A DNA stretch of 33,300 nt from SIG714 sp964638675 (GCA_964638675.1 CAZXAU010000023.1:1-33300), one strand, 5' to 3'; shown: positions 15,940-24,592, numbered from the stretch's first letter. The notes: a model not told the origin generated them from the sequence alone. Program-made: numbers and translations.

Positions 15940-16127
15940 GTAATTAGGAAGGGAGGTACCGGGGAATAAGACGGGCATTTATTGTTTGATAAAAGATTTT
16001 TTGCCAATGTCGCTGCTAATGATCTTTTAAAGAGTTTTGATAATATTTATCACCATTCTTTAACACTTGCTTATCAAAACATGCGGCGAAAAAAATGAAA
16101 TCAGTAAAAAACAACGGAGATAAAACT
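15940..16127 (+). other. Long leader of the metalloprotease-lectin gene
   Basis: The leader contains a strong Shine-Dalgarno-like AAGGGAGGT (15949-15957) with no start codon at a usable distance. A 10-bp inverted repeat GTTTTGATAA / TTATCAAAAC follows at 16034-16043 and 16071-16080. A short frame ending NMRRKK before a stop near 16098 has no ATG at its beginning and I do not call it a gene. Confidence 0.4.
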
Positions 16128-17915
16128 ATGAAAAAGAAACAGTTGTTCAGATGTCTAAAAGTTATCAGTATATTAATATTACCAATCATTCTTGTAATAT
16201 TTTTATCTAACGCTCGAATCGCAGCAGTCAATGATATTGAAATGGCTGAGAAAGAAAGTCAAACATTAAGCCAATCCACACGTTCTGATATGACAGCTTT
16301 CCAACCGAAAGACGGTGTATACTTTATTCAAAATGAATTTTCAAAGCGTTTTGCATATCCAAGTAACAATACATCAGACGGTGCAAATATTTTACAGTAT
16401 GATTTGTACTACAGTAATAGAATACCTTTTTCAAGAAAATGGGAGTTTAAAAAACAATCGGACGGTTACTATACGATTCAAAATGTTACATCTCAAAAAT
16501 ACTTAGGTTTCAGTGCATCCGCATCTTTGTCATCATCACCACTCATAAAAAACTATACTGAAATCTCTGACAATACAAAGTGGAAAATGTATAAAACTTC
16601 ACACGAGGCGATTATATTGGTTCCGAAAGGTTCAACAAGTGAACTATATTATGTTATGTCTTTGAGCACGGGTAGTTATCAGAACAATACTACTTTGAGA
16701 TTGTCTGTATATACTGATAATACGGATCTACACGATGAATGGAGCATTCTGCCTGTTGATGCAGCTGACTCGTTTGTCAGCACAATAATGAATGATACAA
16801 CAGGACGGTTTATACGAAATGATGGAAACCAGTCGGACACTCAGGTTATTTCTGGTAACTCTGTCAGCGATTCGAGATATCTTTGGAAATTCGAATATTT
16901 CGGAGATTTAGGCGGATGTCCGTTTTATCATGTTAAAAATGAGGAAACCGGTCTATATCTTGCCTCTCCCGCTAATTTTACCGAAGGCACTGCAATTGAG
17001 CAGGAAACATATCTGTCAAACAGCCAGCGGCAGCTTTGGCGTTTGAGAAGATCGGGAGAAGTGTATTATCTGGAGAGCAGATATCAAACATATAACAATA
17101 CATCTTTGCATATGGCGCTTGACAGTAACAATAAGCTAATACAAACAACTTCTTCGACTAATTCAACCTGGGATCCACGGATTCTTACAAATAATCTTTG
17201 CGTTTATTATGATGAGGCATTTGCGGCTAGACATGGAAATGCTTCAGAGAAGATTAAAGGTATATTTACAACTCCTGCCGGATCTGATGAAAATAGATCG
17301 ATCTATACTGCTATGAAAGAATATTTCGGGGTTCAGGTAATAGTAACATATTGGAGCAATCCGAGCAATTATTACGAATCTTATCCATATACAAGCAATT
17401 GTCTCTTAAAATCGTCAGAATATATGTCTAAAAGGTGTACCAACGATAATTTGTTCTCAAATCACTGTACTATAGAATTGAATAGCGACGAATCAATAGT
17501 GTATAATAACTGTTTAAACGGATTACATCATAAATGCAGTAATAAAATGCATGATCAATTACCGTCGACTCCTCTTCAAGATTCCAAATATACTGTATTG
17601 TTATATACAGGACATGAGACATGTGCGATCAATGATGGCTCACACACCAATGGCGTTCTTGGATGGGGAGCTGCTAATAAGGCGAGAATAAGTGTTTATA
17701 ATACATTGGCTGAAAACAAAATTTTTGCTTCAACTACCTTTCATGAAATGATGCATACGCTCCATGGATCACATCACTATACTTCCGGAGAACCAAAGTG
17801 CTTATATGGTGAAAATAGGAAGGCTACCAATGTGACTGAAGGTTTAATATTATGCGATGATTGCAGAAATAAAATTTCAGGTTATAGGTATTTGCTTTAC
17901 AATCAGAATAAGTAA
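16128..17915 (+). CDS. Exported beta-trefoil/archaemetzincin-like metalloprotease (595 aa)
   Basis: Probable secreted or membrane-anchored zinc protease with carbohydrate-binding-like domains. The start at 16128 has GGAG eight to nine bases upstream. A Lys-rich start and hydrophobic run (about 10-35) form a signal peptide or anchor. Two ricin-type beta-trefoil-like stretches follow, about 50-210 and 215-365, with repeated blocks such as GVYFIQNEFS, KWEFKK, GYYTIQNVTSQKYLGF, LWKFEYF and LWRLRR. The C-terminal part (about 370-595) carries HEMMHTLHGSH with Glu540 and zinc-type His539, His543 and His549. It is followed by C-x18-CDDC, an arrangement like archaemetzincin (HExxHxxGxxH plus a C-terminal zinc knuckle), except that the Gly is displaced by one residue. 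The stretch is more AT-rich than its neighbours, which may mean horizontal transfer. Substrate unknown. Confidence 0.72.
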   Translation: MKKKQLFRCLKVISILILPIILVIFLSNARIAAVNDIEMAEKESQTLSQSTRSDMTAFQPKDGVYFIQNEFSKRFAYPSNNTSDGANILQYDLYYSNRIPFSRKWEFKKQSDGYYTIQNVTSQKYLGFSASASLSSSPLIKNYTEISDNTKWKMYKTSHEAIILVPKGSTSELYYVMSLSTGSYQNNTTLRLSVYTDNTDLHDEWSILPVDAADSFVSTIMNDTTGRFIRNDGNQSDTQVISGNSVSDSRYLWKFEYFGDLGGCPFYHVKNEETGLYLASPANFTEGTAIEQETYLSNSQRQLWRLRRSGEVYYLESRYQTYNNTSLHMALDSNNKLIQTTSSTNSTWDPRILTNNLCVYYDEAFAARHGNASEKIKGIFTTPAGSDENRSIYTAMKEYFGVQVIVTYWSNPSNYYESYPYTSNCLLKSSEYMSKRCTNDNLFSNHCTIELNSDESIVYNNCLNGLHHKCSNKMHDQLPSTPLQDSKYTVLLYTGHETCAINDGSHTNGVLGWGAANKARISVYNTLAENKIFASTTFHEMMHTLHGSHHYTSGEPKCLYGENRKATNVTEGLILCDDCRNKISGYRYLLYNQNK

Positions 17916-18045
17916 AACTAATTCATGTTATCCAATGAATATTCCGTATTTCACTACAAACGAGTCAATGAGTTTAGAAATGTATTTTATACATGTCAAA
18001 AACAAGAACATTCTTTAACTTAAGTTAATTAAAGGAGAATAAATT

Positions 18046-18855
18046 ATGTCAAAGAAAATTATTTTTGTAATCACCGCAATGATCATACTCATTTGTTGTA
18101 TGCAGTCATGCAGTAAAAATAATATGCCTATTACAACTGTAACCGAAGATATTGGTACTGATGTTAAAGACACAAGTAGCATACCGTCCAAAGATATAGG
18201 TTGCGGTACTTCGTTGCCGAACACGCCCGAAGTTATAGGTTGTAGCACGCCGGAGCCATATACGCTCGAAGAATTTTATGCGGAAAAACAGAAGAATAAT
18301 TATAATGCTTTTATCAGGATTGAAGATATTTTTCCTCAGATACCGCAGATTAATAAGTATGTCAGCTGTGTAAAACATATTGACGATTCGAACAAAGGAT
18401 ATGGATACTGGTATTATTTGGGGGATGAATCATCAGATTTGATGATAAAAGTGAAGTATTCCGAAAAAGCTAAAGACAATAAATTATCGTCATACCTGTC
18501 AGAGTCTGTAGGTGTGTGTGTTGATGATTTTTCTAAAATAGAAGAAGGAAGCAAAAAATACACGGCTGTTGTTCAAAAGGTTGGAAGCAATGAAATATCA
18601 TATGAGGTTTATTCCGGTAGAATAACCGAGATCACTATGACTGTTGACGGTGCGATCGTATCTATTTATATTCCGTCATATTATTCTGATACCGATAAAT
18701 CAGTTAATTTGGACGAAATTAAAGCAAAAGACCCTTGTTATGATCTTATCAAGGCTCTTATGAGCGAAGGAAGCGAACGGGAGCAGATCTTTAATACTAT
18801 AAGGCAGTCGATTAAAGACAATGTGGAATACGGAAATCCGACAATCAAAAATTAA
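18046..18855 (+). CDS. Lipoprotein of unknown function (269 aa)
   Basis: I do not recognise the family. A signal peptide with a hydrophobic run (about 5-18) ends in MQSCSK, a possible though imperfect lipid-attachment site. The next segment (about 25-75) is low complexity, with two related IGCGTS / IGCSTPEP units. The remaining part (about 80-269) is a mixed alpha/beta domain with paired Lys/Asp-rich strands and no catalytic motif that I can name. GGAG lies nine bases before the ATG. A 14-base palindrome TTAACTTAAGTTAA (18015-18028) sits just upstream of the ribosome site. It follows the metalloprotease gene by 130 bases with no clear terminator between, so the two may be co-transcribed. Confidence 0.75.
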   Translation: MSKKIIFVITAMIILICCMQSCSKNNMPITTVTEDIGTDVKDTSSIPSKDIGCGTSLPNTPEVIGCSTPEPYTLEEFYAEKQKNNYNAFIRIEDIFPQIPQINKYVSCVKHIDDSNKGYGYWYYLGDESSDLMIKVKYSEKAKDNKLSSYLSESVGVCVDDFSKIEEGSKKYTAVVQKVGSNEISYEVYSGRITEITMTVDGAIVSIYIPSYYSDTDKSVNLDEIKAKDPCYDLIKALMSEGSEREQIFNTIRQSIKDNVEYGNPTIKN

Positions 18856-18905
18856 CGATCAAACATCTACGATGATGATTGCTGTATACTTTAAGATTTG
18901 AAAAA

Positions 18906-18969
18906 ATAAAATCCCCTTGGTGCATTTTGAATTGATTCATTTCAATTATCTGCATCAAGGGGGTTTTAT
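18906..18969. terminator. Long-stem bidirectional terminator
   Basis: A 19-bp uninterrupted helix including two G-U pairs (18906-18924 with 18951-18969; core ATCCCCTTG with CAAGGGGGT) encloses an AT-rich loop with a small TTGAA/TTCAA hairpin. It separates the plus-strand lipoprotein from the converging aspS gene. Confidence 0.85.
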
Positions 18970-18998
18970 ATTTTTCAGTTTTTTGTTTATTACGAAAA

Positions 18999-20780
18999 TC
19001 ACTCAGTTTCGGTGATCTTTATGCCGAGTGCATCGAGGTCTTTTTGTGCAACTGTTGAAGGGCAATTTGACATAAGCTCAGATGCGTTCTGAACCTTCGG
19101 GAATGCAAGCACATCACGCAGTGATTCTGCCTGTGAGATCTGCATGACAAGTCTGTCAAGACCCATTCCGCTTCCGCCGTGCGGAGGTGCTCCGTATTTG
19201 TATGCGTCAACGAGGAATCCGAATTTGGCCTCGATCTCTTCTTTTGTAAGTCCGAGAGCGTCGAACATCTTTTCCTGAAGCGTCCAGTCTGTAATTCTGA
19301 TTGAACCGGAGAGAAGCTCTATTCCGTTGAGGACCATGTCATAGCAGTTTGCTCTGACCGAACCGGGATCGCTCTCAAGCATCGGCAGGCACTCTTCTAT
19401 CGGCATTGTGAAGGGGTGATGCATTGCATCCCATCTGCCTTCTTCCTCGTTCCACTCAAAGAAGGGGAATTCGGTGATCCAAAGGAAGTTGTATACGCCC
19501 TTCGGAATGATATCGAGCTTTCTTGCAACGATTCCGCGGAGTGCACCGAGTACGGGAAGCACTGTTTTATCGGGACCCGAACATACAAGTGCCACATCGC
19601 CCTTTTTCATTCCGAGCATTGAGCAGAGAGAGTCAAGCTCTTCAGCTGTCATAAACTTTGCAAACGAGCAGTTCGGTTTGTCTTCGCTCCAACGGATGTA
19701 TGCAAGACCTTTTGCACCGATGCCTTTTGCATGCTCTGTCAGTTTATCTATCTCTTTTCTTGAGAGCACAGATGCTGAATTTTCGGCTACGATAGCTCTC
19801 ACGCTTCCGCCTGCCTTGACAGCATCGGCAAATGCAGAGAATGCCGAATTTTCAAATACAGAAGAAATATTCTGAATTTTCATTCCGTATCTCGTGTCGG
19901 GTTTGTCCGTACCGTAATTATTCATCGCATCGGCGAATGTCATTCTCGGCATCGGGGGAAGATCGATATTGAAAAGCTCCTTGAAAAGACGGTCGATGAA
20001 GCCTTCGTTCATATTCATGATATCTTCCTGAGTTGCAAACGACATCTCAAGGTCTATCTGAGTGAATTCGGGCTGACGGTCTGCACGCAGATCTTCATCA
20101 CGGAAGCATCTTGCTATCTGTATATAGCGGTCATATCCTGCAACCATGAGGAGCTGTTTGTAGATCTGAGGTGACTGCGGAAGAGCATAGAATTTGCCTT
20201 TATGAATACGTGAGGGAACAAGATAGTCTCTTGCACCTTCGGGTGTGGATTTTATCATCATCGGAGTTTCGATCTCATAAAATCCGTTTTCATAGAAATA
20301 TTCTCTTGCTATTCTTGCGACATCGTGGCGGAGCTTGATGTTTTTCTGAAGCTCGGGGCGGCGAAGGTCGAGATATCTGTATTTCAGTGCAAGCTCATCT
20401 TTGGCCTTTTTGCTGTCTGATATTTCAAAAGGAGGGGTTTTTGCCGCCGAAAGGATCTTCATGCTTTTTACGAAAACTTCGATTTTTCCTGTCGGAATTT
20501 CGTTGTTGATTGAGGAACGCATACGTACAACGCCCTTAGCCGAGAGAACATATTCACTGCGGCATGAAAATGCTTTGTCGAATACTTCCTTGTCGCTGTT
20601 TTCGTCAAATGCTAACTGTACGATTCCCGTACGGTCACGAAGATCGATAAAAATAAGTGAGCCGAGGTCACGCTGTCTGCCTACCCATCCGCAAACGCAC
20701 ACTTCTTTTCCGATGTCACTCTCACGCAGTGTTCCGCAATATGCACTGCGTTCATCATTCTGATTGAATAAATCTGCCAT
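18999..20780 (-). CDS. aspS: Aspartyl-tRNA synthetase (593 aa)
   Basis: Class IIb aminoacyl-tRNA synthetase that charges tRNA-Asp. The start MADLFNQ at 20780 has GGAG five bases upstream; an upstream in-frame ATG lacks one. An N-terminal OB-fold (about 15-105) contains VCVCGWVGRQRDLGSLIFIDLRDR (split here: VCVCGWV, LIFIDLRD). Class II motif 2 FRDEDLRADRQPEFTQ is near 217-232, a bacterial-type GAD insertion lies around 290-400, and motif 3 GSGMGLDRLVM is near 531-541. Length and domain order fit the bacterial AspRS type. It is the last gene of a minus-strand run. No T-box leader is visible; the 113-base gap before it instead contains a hairpin touching the ribosome site. Confidence 0.96.
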   Translation of the reverse strand: MADLFNQNDERSAYCGTLRESDIGKEVCVCGWVGRQRDLGSLIFIDLRDRTGIVQLAFDENSDKEVFDKAFSCRSEYVLSAKGVVRMRSSINNEIPTGKIEVFVKSMKILSAAKTPPFEISDSKKAKDELALKYRYLDLRRPELQKNIKLRHDVARIAREYFYENGFYEIETPMMIKSTPEGARDYLVPSRIHKGKFYALPQSPQIYKQLLMVAGYDRYIQIARCFRDEDLRADRQPEFTQIDLEMSFATQEDIMNMNEGFIDRLFKELFNIDLPPMPRMTFADAMNNYGTDKPDTRYGMKIQNISSVFENSAFSAFADAVKAGGSVRAIVAENSASVLSRKEIDKLTEHAKGIGAKGLAYIRWSEDKPNCSFAKFMTAEELDSLCSMLGMKKGDVALVCSGPDKTVLPVLGALRGIVARKLDIIPKGVYNFLWITEFPFFEWNEEEGRWDAMHHPFTMPIEECLPMLESDPGSVRANCYDMVLNGIELLSGSIRITDWTLQEKMFDALGLTKEEIEAKFGFLVDAYKYGAPPHGGSGMGLDRLVMQISQAESLRDVLAFPKVQNASELMSNCPSTVAQKDLDALGIKITETE

Positions 20781-20785
20781 AATTT

Positions 20786-20819
20786 CTCCGTTCCGCCGCA
20801 ATGCGGCATTTTTCGGAAC
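20786..20819 (-). promoter_or_regulatory. Hairpin abutting the aspS ribosome binding site
   Basis: On the minus strand, GTTCC/GGAAC (20819-20815 with 20794-20790) encloses GCCGC-ATT-GCGGC (20807-20795), immediately followed by the GGAG at 20789-20786. The end of the element reads GCGGCGGAACGGAGA, one base different from the segment before znuC. It may tune translation or be a copy of a small dispersed element. Confidence 0.55.
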
Positions 20820-20893
20820 AGCGCCGGGTTTTTGTTCGGTTTATGCCGGGATCCGGACACCGTCCTTAAATCTAAGTTAAGTTATATAGTTTT

Positions 20894-22144
20894 TTATTTT
20901 TGGTTTATTGTAATTTCGACATCCTCAATTCTGTTTTCGAGGACGCTTGCTATTTTTATATTCAGATCACCGATAGAAAAGCACTCGCCCTGCTCGGGGA
21001 TCTTTTCTGCGTGAAGTATGATAAATCCTGCAAGTGTCGTGTAATCATCGCTTTCGGGAATGTGAAGCTCTTCGGGAAGGGAACAGATCTCACTGCTTCC
21101 TTTTATGGTGTAACTGCCGTCACTGTTTTCACAGACAGCCTTTTCGATCTTATCTCTCTCGTCGTATATTTCTCCGACGAGCTCCTCTATGATATCCTCA
21201 ACGGTGATTATTCCGGCAGTTCCTCCGTAGTCATCGACTGCCACTGCAAGGTGACATTTTTCACTCTGAAGAACCTTCAGGACATCGTCGATCTTGGCGT
21301 GCTGTGATATGAATGTGACATTTGAAATTACCTTGTCTGTCGTTTCATTTCCGAGCATGACCTTTTCATAATAATCCTTGAGATTAATTATTCCGATGAT
21401 GTTATCGACGGTATCTTCATATACCGGTATACGTGTAAAACCGCTTTTTGAGAATGTCTCGTATATTTCTTCTTTACTGTCGTTTTTCTCTACCGCTATA
21501 AGGTTTACACGGGGGGTCATTACAGAGTAGACATCAAGGTCTCCGAAGGTTACTGCACTTTTGATGATCTTGCCCTCTTCTTCGTCTATCTCTCCGCCGC
21601 TTTCAGCCTCGCTCACTATAGTTATAATATCTCCTTCTGTGACTGCCGATGTTTTTTTTACTTTGAATATTTTCAATATCAGCTTTTTCCAAAGGTTGAA
21701 CAGCAGATTGAATGGAGTGAATATAGTCATAAGTACGCTTATTATTGGGGTCACCGACATCGCAAAGCCCTCGGGAGCTTCCTTGGCGAGGTTTTTGGGG
21801 GTGATCTCTCCGAATATAAGCACAGCGATCGTTACAACGGCGGTGGACAGTGCGGCGGCATATGACTGATTCAATATTGCCGATGTGAAATATATCGTGG
21901 ATATTGTCGATAACAGAATATTTACGATATTGTTGCCGATAAGCAGTGTTGTGAGAAGTCGGTCAAAATTCTCGTAAATCGTCAAGGTTTTTTCTGCCCT
22001 TTTTGCCTTTTTATCTTCGGATGATATCATTCCCTTGATCTTTATCACCGAAAGTGAAGAAAATGCCGTTTCGGTTGCCGAGAAGAAGCCCGACAAAAAT
22101 AAAAGAACGAGCGATACTATCAAAAATGACGGTAAATTGTCCAT
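20894..22144 (-). CDS. CNNM/CorC-HlyC type transporter-like protein with CBS pair (416 aa)
   Basis: Membrane protein of the hemolysin C / CorC family, whose studied relatives (for example CorC/MpfA) export or sense Mg2+. Residues 1-180 form the DUF21/CNNM membrane domain, with SGFFSATETAFSSLS at the first helix and FGEITPKNLAKE later. Two CBS domains occupy about 195-320 (VMTPRVNLIAV, ITVEDIIEELVGEIYDE). The CorC/HlyC C-terminal domain ends near 412 (YTTLAGFIILH). Order and length match the family. The nearest ribosome-site candidate, AAGGAAAA, is 14-16 bases from the ATG, unusually far. It starts 47 bases after the S-component-like gene and is probably in the same transcript. Confidence 0.9.
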   Translation of the reverse strand: MDNLPSFLIVSLVLLFLSGFFSATETAFSSLSVIKIKGMISSEDKKAKRAEKTLTIYENFDRLLTTLLIGNNIVNILLSTISTIYFTSAILNQSYAAALSTAVVTIAVLIFGEITPKNLAKEAPEGFAMSVTPIISVLMTIFTPFNLLFNLWKKLILKIFKVKKTSAVTEGDIITIVSEAESGGEIDEEEGKIIKSAVTFGDLDVYSVMTPRVNLIAVEKNDSKEEIYETFSKSGFTRIPVYEDTVDNIIGIINLKDYYEKVMLGNETTDKVISNVTFISQHAKIDDVLKVLQSEKCHLAVAVDDYGGTAGIITVEDIIEELVGEIYDERDKIEKAVCENSDGSYTIKGSSEICSLPEELHIPESDDYTTLAGFIILHAEKIPEQGECFSIGDLNIKIASVLENRIEDVEITINQK

Positions 22145-22191
22145 ATAAAAGAGTAATTTTCCTTTTTTTATTTATTTTACTTTATTTTGCA

Positions 22192-22761
22192 TCAGTCGTG
22201 ATATTTGTCAACTATTTTCAGTTTTACAAGCTTATCACGTATTTTTACAATATACACGATGACAAGCTTATCCATTAATATGTCTGTCACGATAAATGCA
22301 ACATTACACAAAACGAGCATTATCACTATATAAACCTTCGTAACTTCCTCACCGAGAGAGATCCCGAGCAGTGCTCCGAAAAAATATACAAAGGCTGTCA
22401 GTGAAATAGCGGTAATATTGAAAACAAGCAGCTTGATAAGTGTGAGAAGCTTTTTGTTTTTTATCCTCTTCTGGATGGTCGATTTGAACATCGGGTACCA
22501 GCCTGTTATGCATATGAAAAACAGTGCCGGAAATTTTGACGGAAGAAAAAGAGCCGAGATCAGACCGCTTGGGAAGTATATCCCCCATGCGGTTTTCTTT
22601 CCGAATTCAAGGAGAGCTATCCATATTATAAGAGATGATATCGTTGCAAAAGACAGATCAAGCGTTTCAAAAAGACTTCCGAGTGAGAGTATTACGCAGA
22701 TAAGTGCCGTAAGCATAGCCGAGATTGCTATGTGTTTTGCATAATTTCTTTTCTTTTTCAT
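22192..22761 (-). CDS. ECF S-component-like membrane protein (189 aa)
   Basis: Small integral membrane protein with five to six hydrophobic helices. The segments ISAMLTALICVILSLG, ALLEFGKKTAWGIYF and FFICITGWYPMFKS resemble a Clostridia group often labelled as ECF transporter S-component-like, which would bind a vitamin-type substrate with a shared EcfAT module. No EcfA or EcfT gene is in the window, so this assignment is tentative. The start at 22761 is chosen because it follows the DnaJ-like stop by 7 bases; a longer frame upstream would overlap that gene. There is no good ribosome site, which suggests translational coupling. Confidence 0.68.
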   Translation of the reverse strand: MKKKRNYAKHIAISAMLTALICVILSLGSLFETLDLSFATISSLIIWIALLEFGKKTAWGIYFPSGLISALFLPSKFPALFFICITGWYPMFKSTIQKRIKNKKLLTLIKLLVFNITAISLTAFVYFFGALLGISLGEEVTKVYIVIMLVLCNVAFIVTDILMDKLVIVYIVKIRDKLVKLKIVDKYHD

Positions 22762-22768
22762 CGGTTTA

Positions 22769-23362
22769 TCAGCAACAACGGATAAGATCTCCGCCCATAC
22801 ATTCGCAACAGCAGTCTGCACAGAGAAGTGCCTGACATACCGAGCATGGGTTGCAGCCTGTTGCTCCCGTATGTGTTTCACTTGATGAGTATGTTGCCTT
22901 TCTCTCGTTTGATATATTGCTCATTCTGTTAAGCGTATTGCGGTATTCATTGTTATCGGGGTCCATGTATATGGCGTTTTCGATATACTTGCGTGCCTCG
23001 TAATAATATCCCCTTGTGGCGTAGCAAAGCCCGGTGAGAAAATTCCATTCGGCGTTATGCTCGCTTTCGGGAACGGAGCGAAGATATGTTTCCGCTTCAC
23101 CTATTCTGCCCTGATTTATCAGCATACGTATCTGTGAAAAGCTCGCTCTGCCTGACGATCTCTTGCCCTGCTCCGAGCGTTGACGCATAATTGTATTGTA
23201 TGCATCGTTTATCTCTTTCATTTTTTCCTCGGCAAGCTCGAAAAGCGGATTGTCTACAAAATTATCGGGGTGATATTTTTTCGCCAGCTTTTTATATGCC
23301 TTTTTTACTTCTTCATCGGTGGCATCGGGCGAAATTTCAAGAACTTTATATGGATCGTTCAC
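22769..23362 (-). CDS. DnaJ-like protein with TPR segment and Cys-rich tail (197 aa)
   Basis: J-domain protein, presumably stimulating a DnaK. Residues 1-62 are a J domain with HPD at 31-33 and NDAYNTI. A Ser/Arg-rich linker follows, then a TPR-like region (about 75-145: GRIGEAETYLRSVP, EWNFLTGLCYATRGYYYEARKYI, in two parts). The last 28 residues contain ten cysteines, including CADCCCECMGGD, unlike the central zinc finger of DnaJ itself. The start codon is GTG at 23362 with AGGAAA about eight bases upstream. It overlaps the DUF5685 stop by four bases (GTGA), so the pair is coupled. Confidence 0.85.
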   Translation of the reverse strand: MNDPYKVLEISPDATDEEVKKAYKKLAKKYHPDNFVDNPLFELAEEKMKEINDAYNTIMRQRSEQGKRSSGRASFSQIRMLINQGRIGEAETYLRSVPESEHNAEWNFLTGLCYATRGYYYEARKYIENAIYMDPDNNEYRNTLNRMSNISNERKATYSSSETHTGATGCNPCSVCQALLCADCCCECMGGDLIRCC

Positions 23363-24219
23363 TTTGTACTTTTCCTTTCCTCTTTCGAGTTCAATTTATC
23401 AATAATCGTGCTGCCAATCTTTTCGGTGCCGAGAAGATATATGTTTTTTATTATATCGATGATGTCCCTGTCATAATCCGCCAGCTTTTGAATATATTTA
23501 TCGCCGTCTCTCAATGTCAGTTGTAACAGATCTTCAAGTTCTTTGCTGTCAAGCTCTGACGATGCAAAAGGATTGTAGCTGTTGCTCTTTATGTCTTTCG
23601 GAAGATCGTCAAGTGAATCGACAAGATATATCCATTTTCCGAGTGAGAAGAAGATCTTCCGGCAGGCGAATTCGGCAAGCGGATCTCCGATGCCGTGCGA
23701 TGCTATTGAAGAAAGAAGATTTCCGAATTCCTCAGACGGAACATCGGGGGAGAGCAAACCGCTCTTTTCAATTTCACTCAGCCTTTTAAGTGACTGTATT
23801 ATCTCACTCTCAGGAAGATCGGCTTTCATTGCCTTTTTTCGTGAATGGGAAACAAAGGGCAACAGACAAATATATTTAAGCTTTTTCAGACCTTTTGAAT
23901 CAGCTATGTCGTCCTTGACCTTGTAATAATTCAGCACAGCTGCAACGCGGGCGGTGTAATCAAGAGCAGGACTTTTCGCAACATACTGCTTTTTTCGCAA
24001 TGGATTGTACGAGCATACACCCGTTTTGATCTCGGGAATTTCACCGAGCAGTGCCGAGCGAACGAGTGCCAGCATAACAAAGTCATACGATAGTGTGAAC
24101 GGTGAAAGAAAACCAGTGAGCTTTTTTTGCCTTTTGCACAGTCCGCAGTAATACGCTTTGTAAAGAATATGCTGCTTTACCTTAAGCTCGGGGATGTATG
24201 GTTTTATGTATCCGAACAT
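23359..24219 (-). CDS. DUF5685 family protein (286 aa)
   Basis: Member of the DUF5685 family, unknown function. The start MFGYIKPYIPELKVKQ at 24219 is the usual family N-terminus and lies seven bases after GGAG; the ATG one codon earlier is only four bases away. A CGLCKRQKK motif (about 26-34) is conserved, followed by helices with LSYDFVMLALVRSAL. The later part has FFSLGKWIYLVDSLDDLPKD, the acidic helix typical of the family. No signal peptide is seen. It heads the minus-strand operon and overlaps the DnaJ-like gene, a pairing that suggests shared work. Confidence 0.85.
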   Translation of the reverse strand: MFGYIKPYIPELKVKQHILYKAYYCGLCKRQKKLTGFLSPFTLSYDFVMLALVRSALLGEIPEIKTGVCSYNPLRKKQYVAKSPALDYTARVAAVLNYYKVKDDIADSKGLKKLKYICLLPFVSHSRKKAMKADLPESEIIQSLKRLSEIEKSGLLSPDVPSEEFGNLLSSIASHGIGDPLAEFACRKIFFSLGKWIYLVDSLDDLPKDIKSNSYNPFASSELDSKELEDLLQLTLRDGDKYIQKLADYDRDIIDIIKNIYLLGTEKIGSTIIDKLNSKEERKSTK

Positions 24220-24300
24220 CATTCTTCTCCGTTACTCTGATATGATCCAATTGGGCTGACAGCCCACCTTTCTCGGTTGGCAATTTTGCATACCTTCCCT

Positions 24301-24329
24301 ATTATACTACTTTTATTCTGTTTTGTAAA
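24301..24329 (-). promoter_or_regulatory. Promoter of the DUF5685-dnaJ-aspS operon
   Basis: On the minus strand TTTACA (24329-24324), a 17-base spacer and a perfect TATAAT (24306-24301). The roughly 75-base leader contains TGGGCT-GTC-AGCCCA (24266-24252), a 6-bp hairpin. The five genes down to aspS follow with small gaps or overlaps and no clear terminator. Confidence 0.8.
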
Positions 24330-24435
24330 TATATATTTGAAAAAAAATATCTATTTATTTGTTAATTCAAGTTATGCTCGTATTCTTTATTCTCAGTTTT
24401 TTTATTGTTCATTTGAATTTGGCGAGGATTCACAG

Positions 24436-24472
24436 AAAAATCGGGAGAACATCCAATAGGAAGCCCTCCCGA
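24436..24472 (-). terminator. Terminator of the Thr-rich lipoprotein gene
   Basis: On the minus strand TCGGGAG / CTCCCGA (24472-24466 with 24447-24441) is followed by TTTTTC. It lies 120 bases beyond the lipoprotein stop. The 24330-24435 and 24473-24592 stretches show nothing else. Confidence 0.72.
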
Positions 24473-24592
24473 AAAATATATTGGTGACTTTAAAAGATAT
24501 TCTTGCGAATCCCAAAGAACAAAAATATTCCTACCCTTTATATGACTTATATGTTTATTCCCGTTATGTTATAAAATGCAGAAATCTAAGGC

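Noticed and set aside
16016..16231. Minus-strand frame opposite the start of the protease gene
   Set aside because: It is hydrophobic because it is the complement of a signal-peptide region, and it has no ribosome site; the terminator at 15741 is better explained by a non-coding transcript.
20781..20893. Possible T-box leader for aspS
   Set aside because: The gap is only 113 bases and I find no T-box core sequence; only a hairpin next to the ribosome site is supported.
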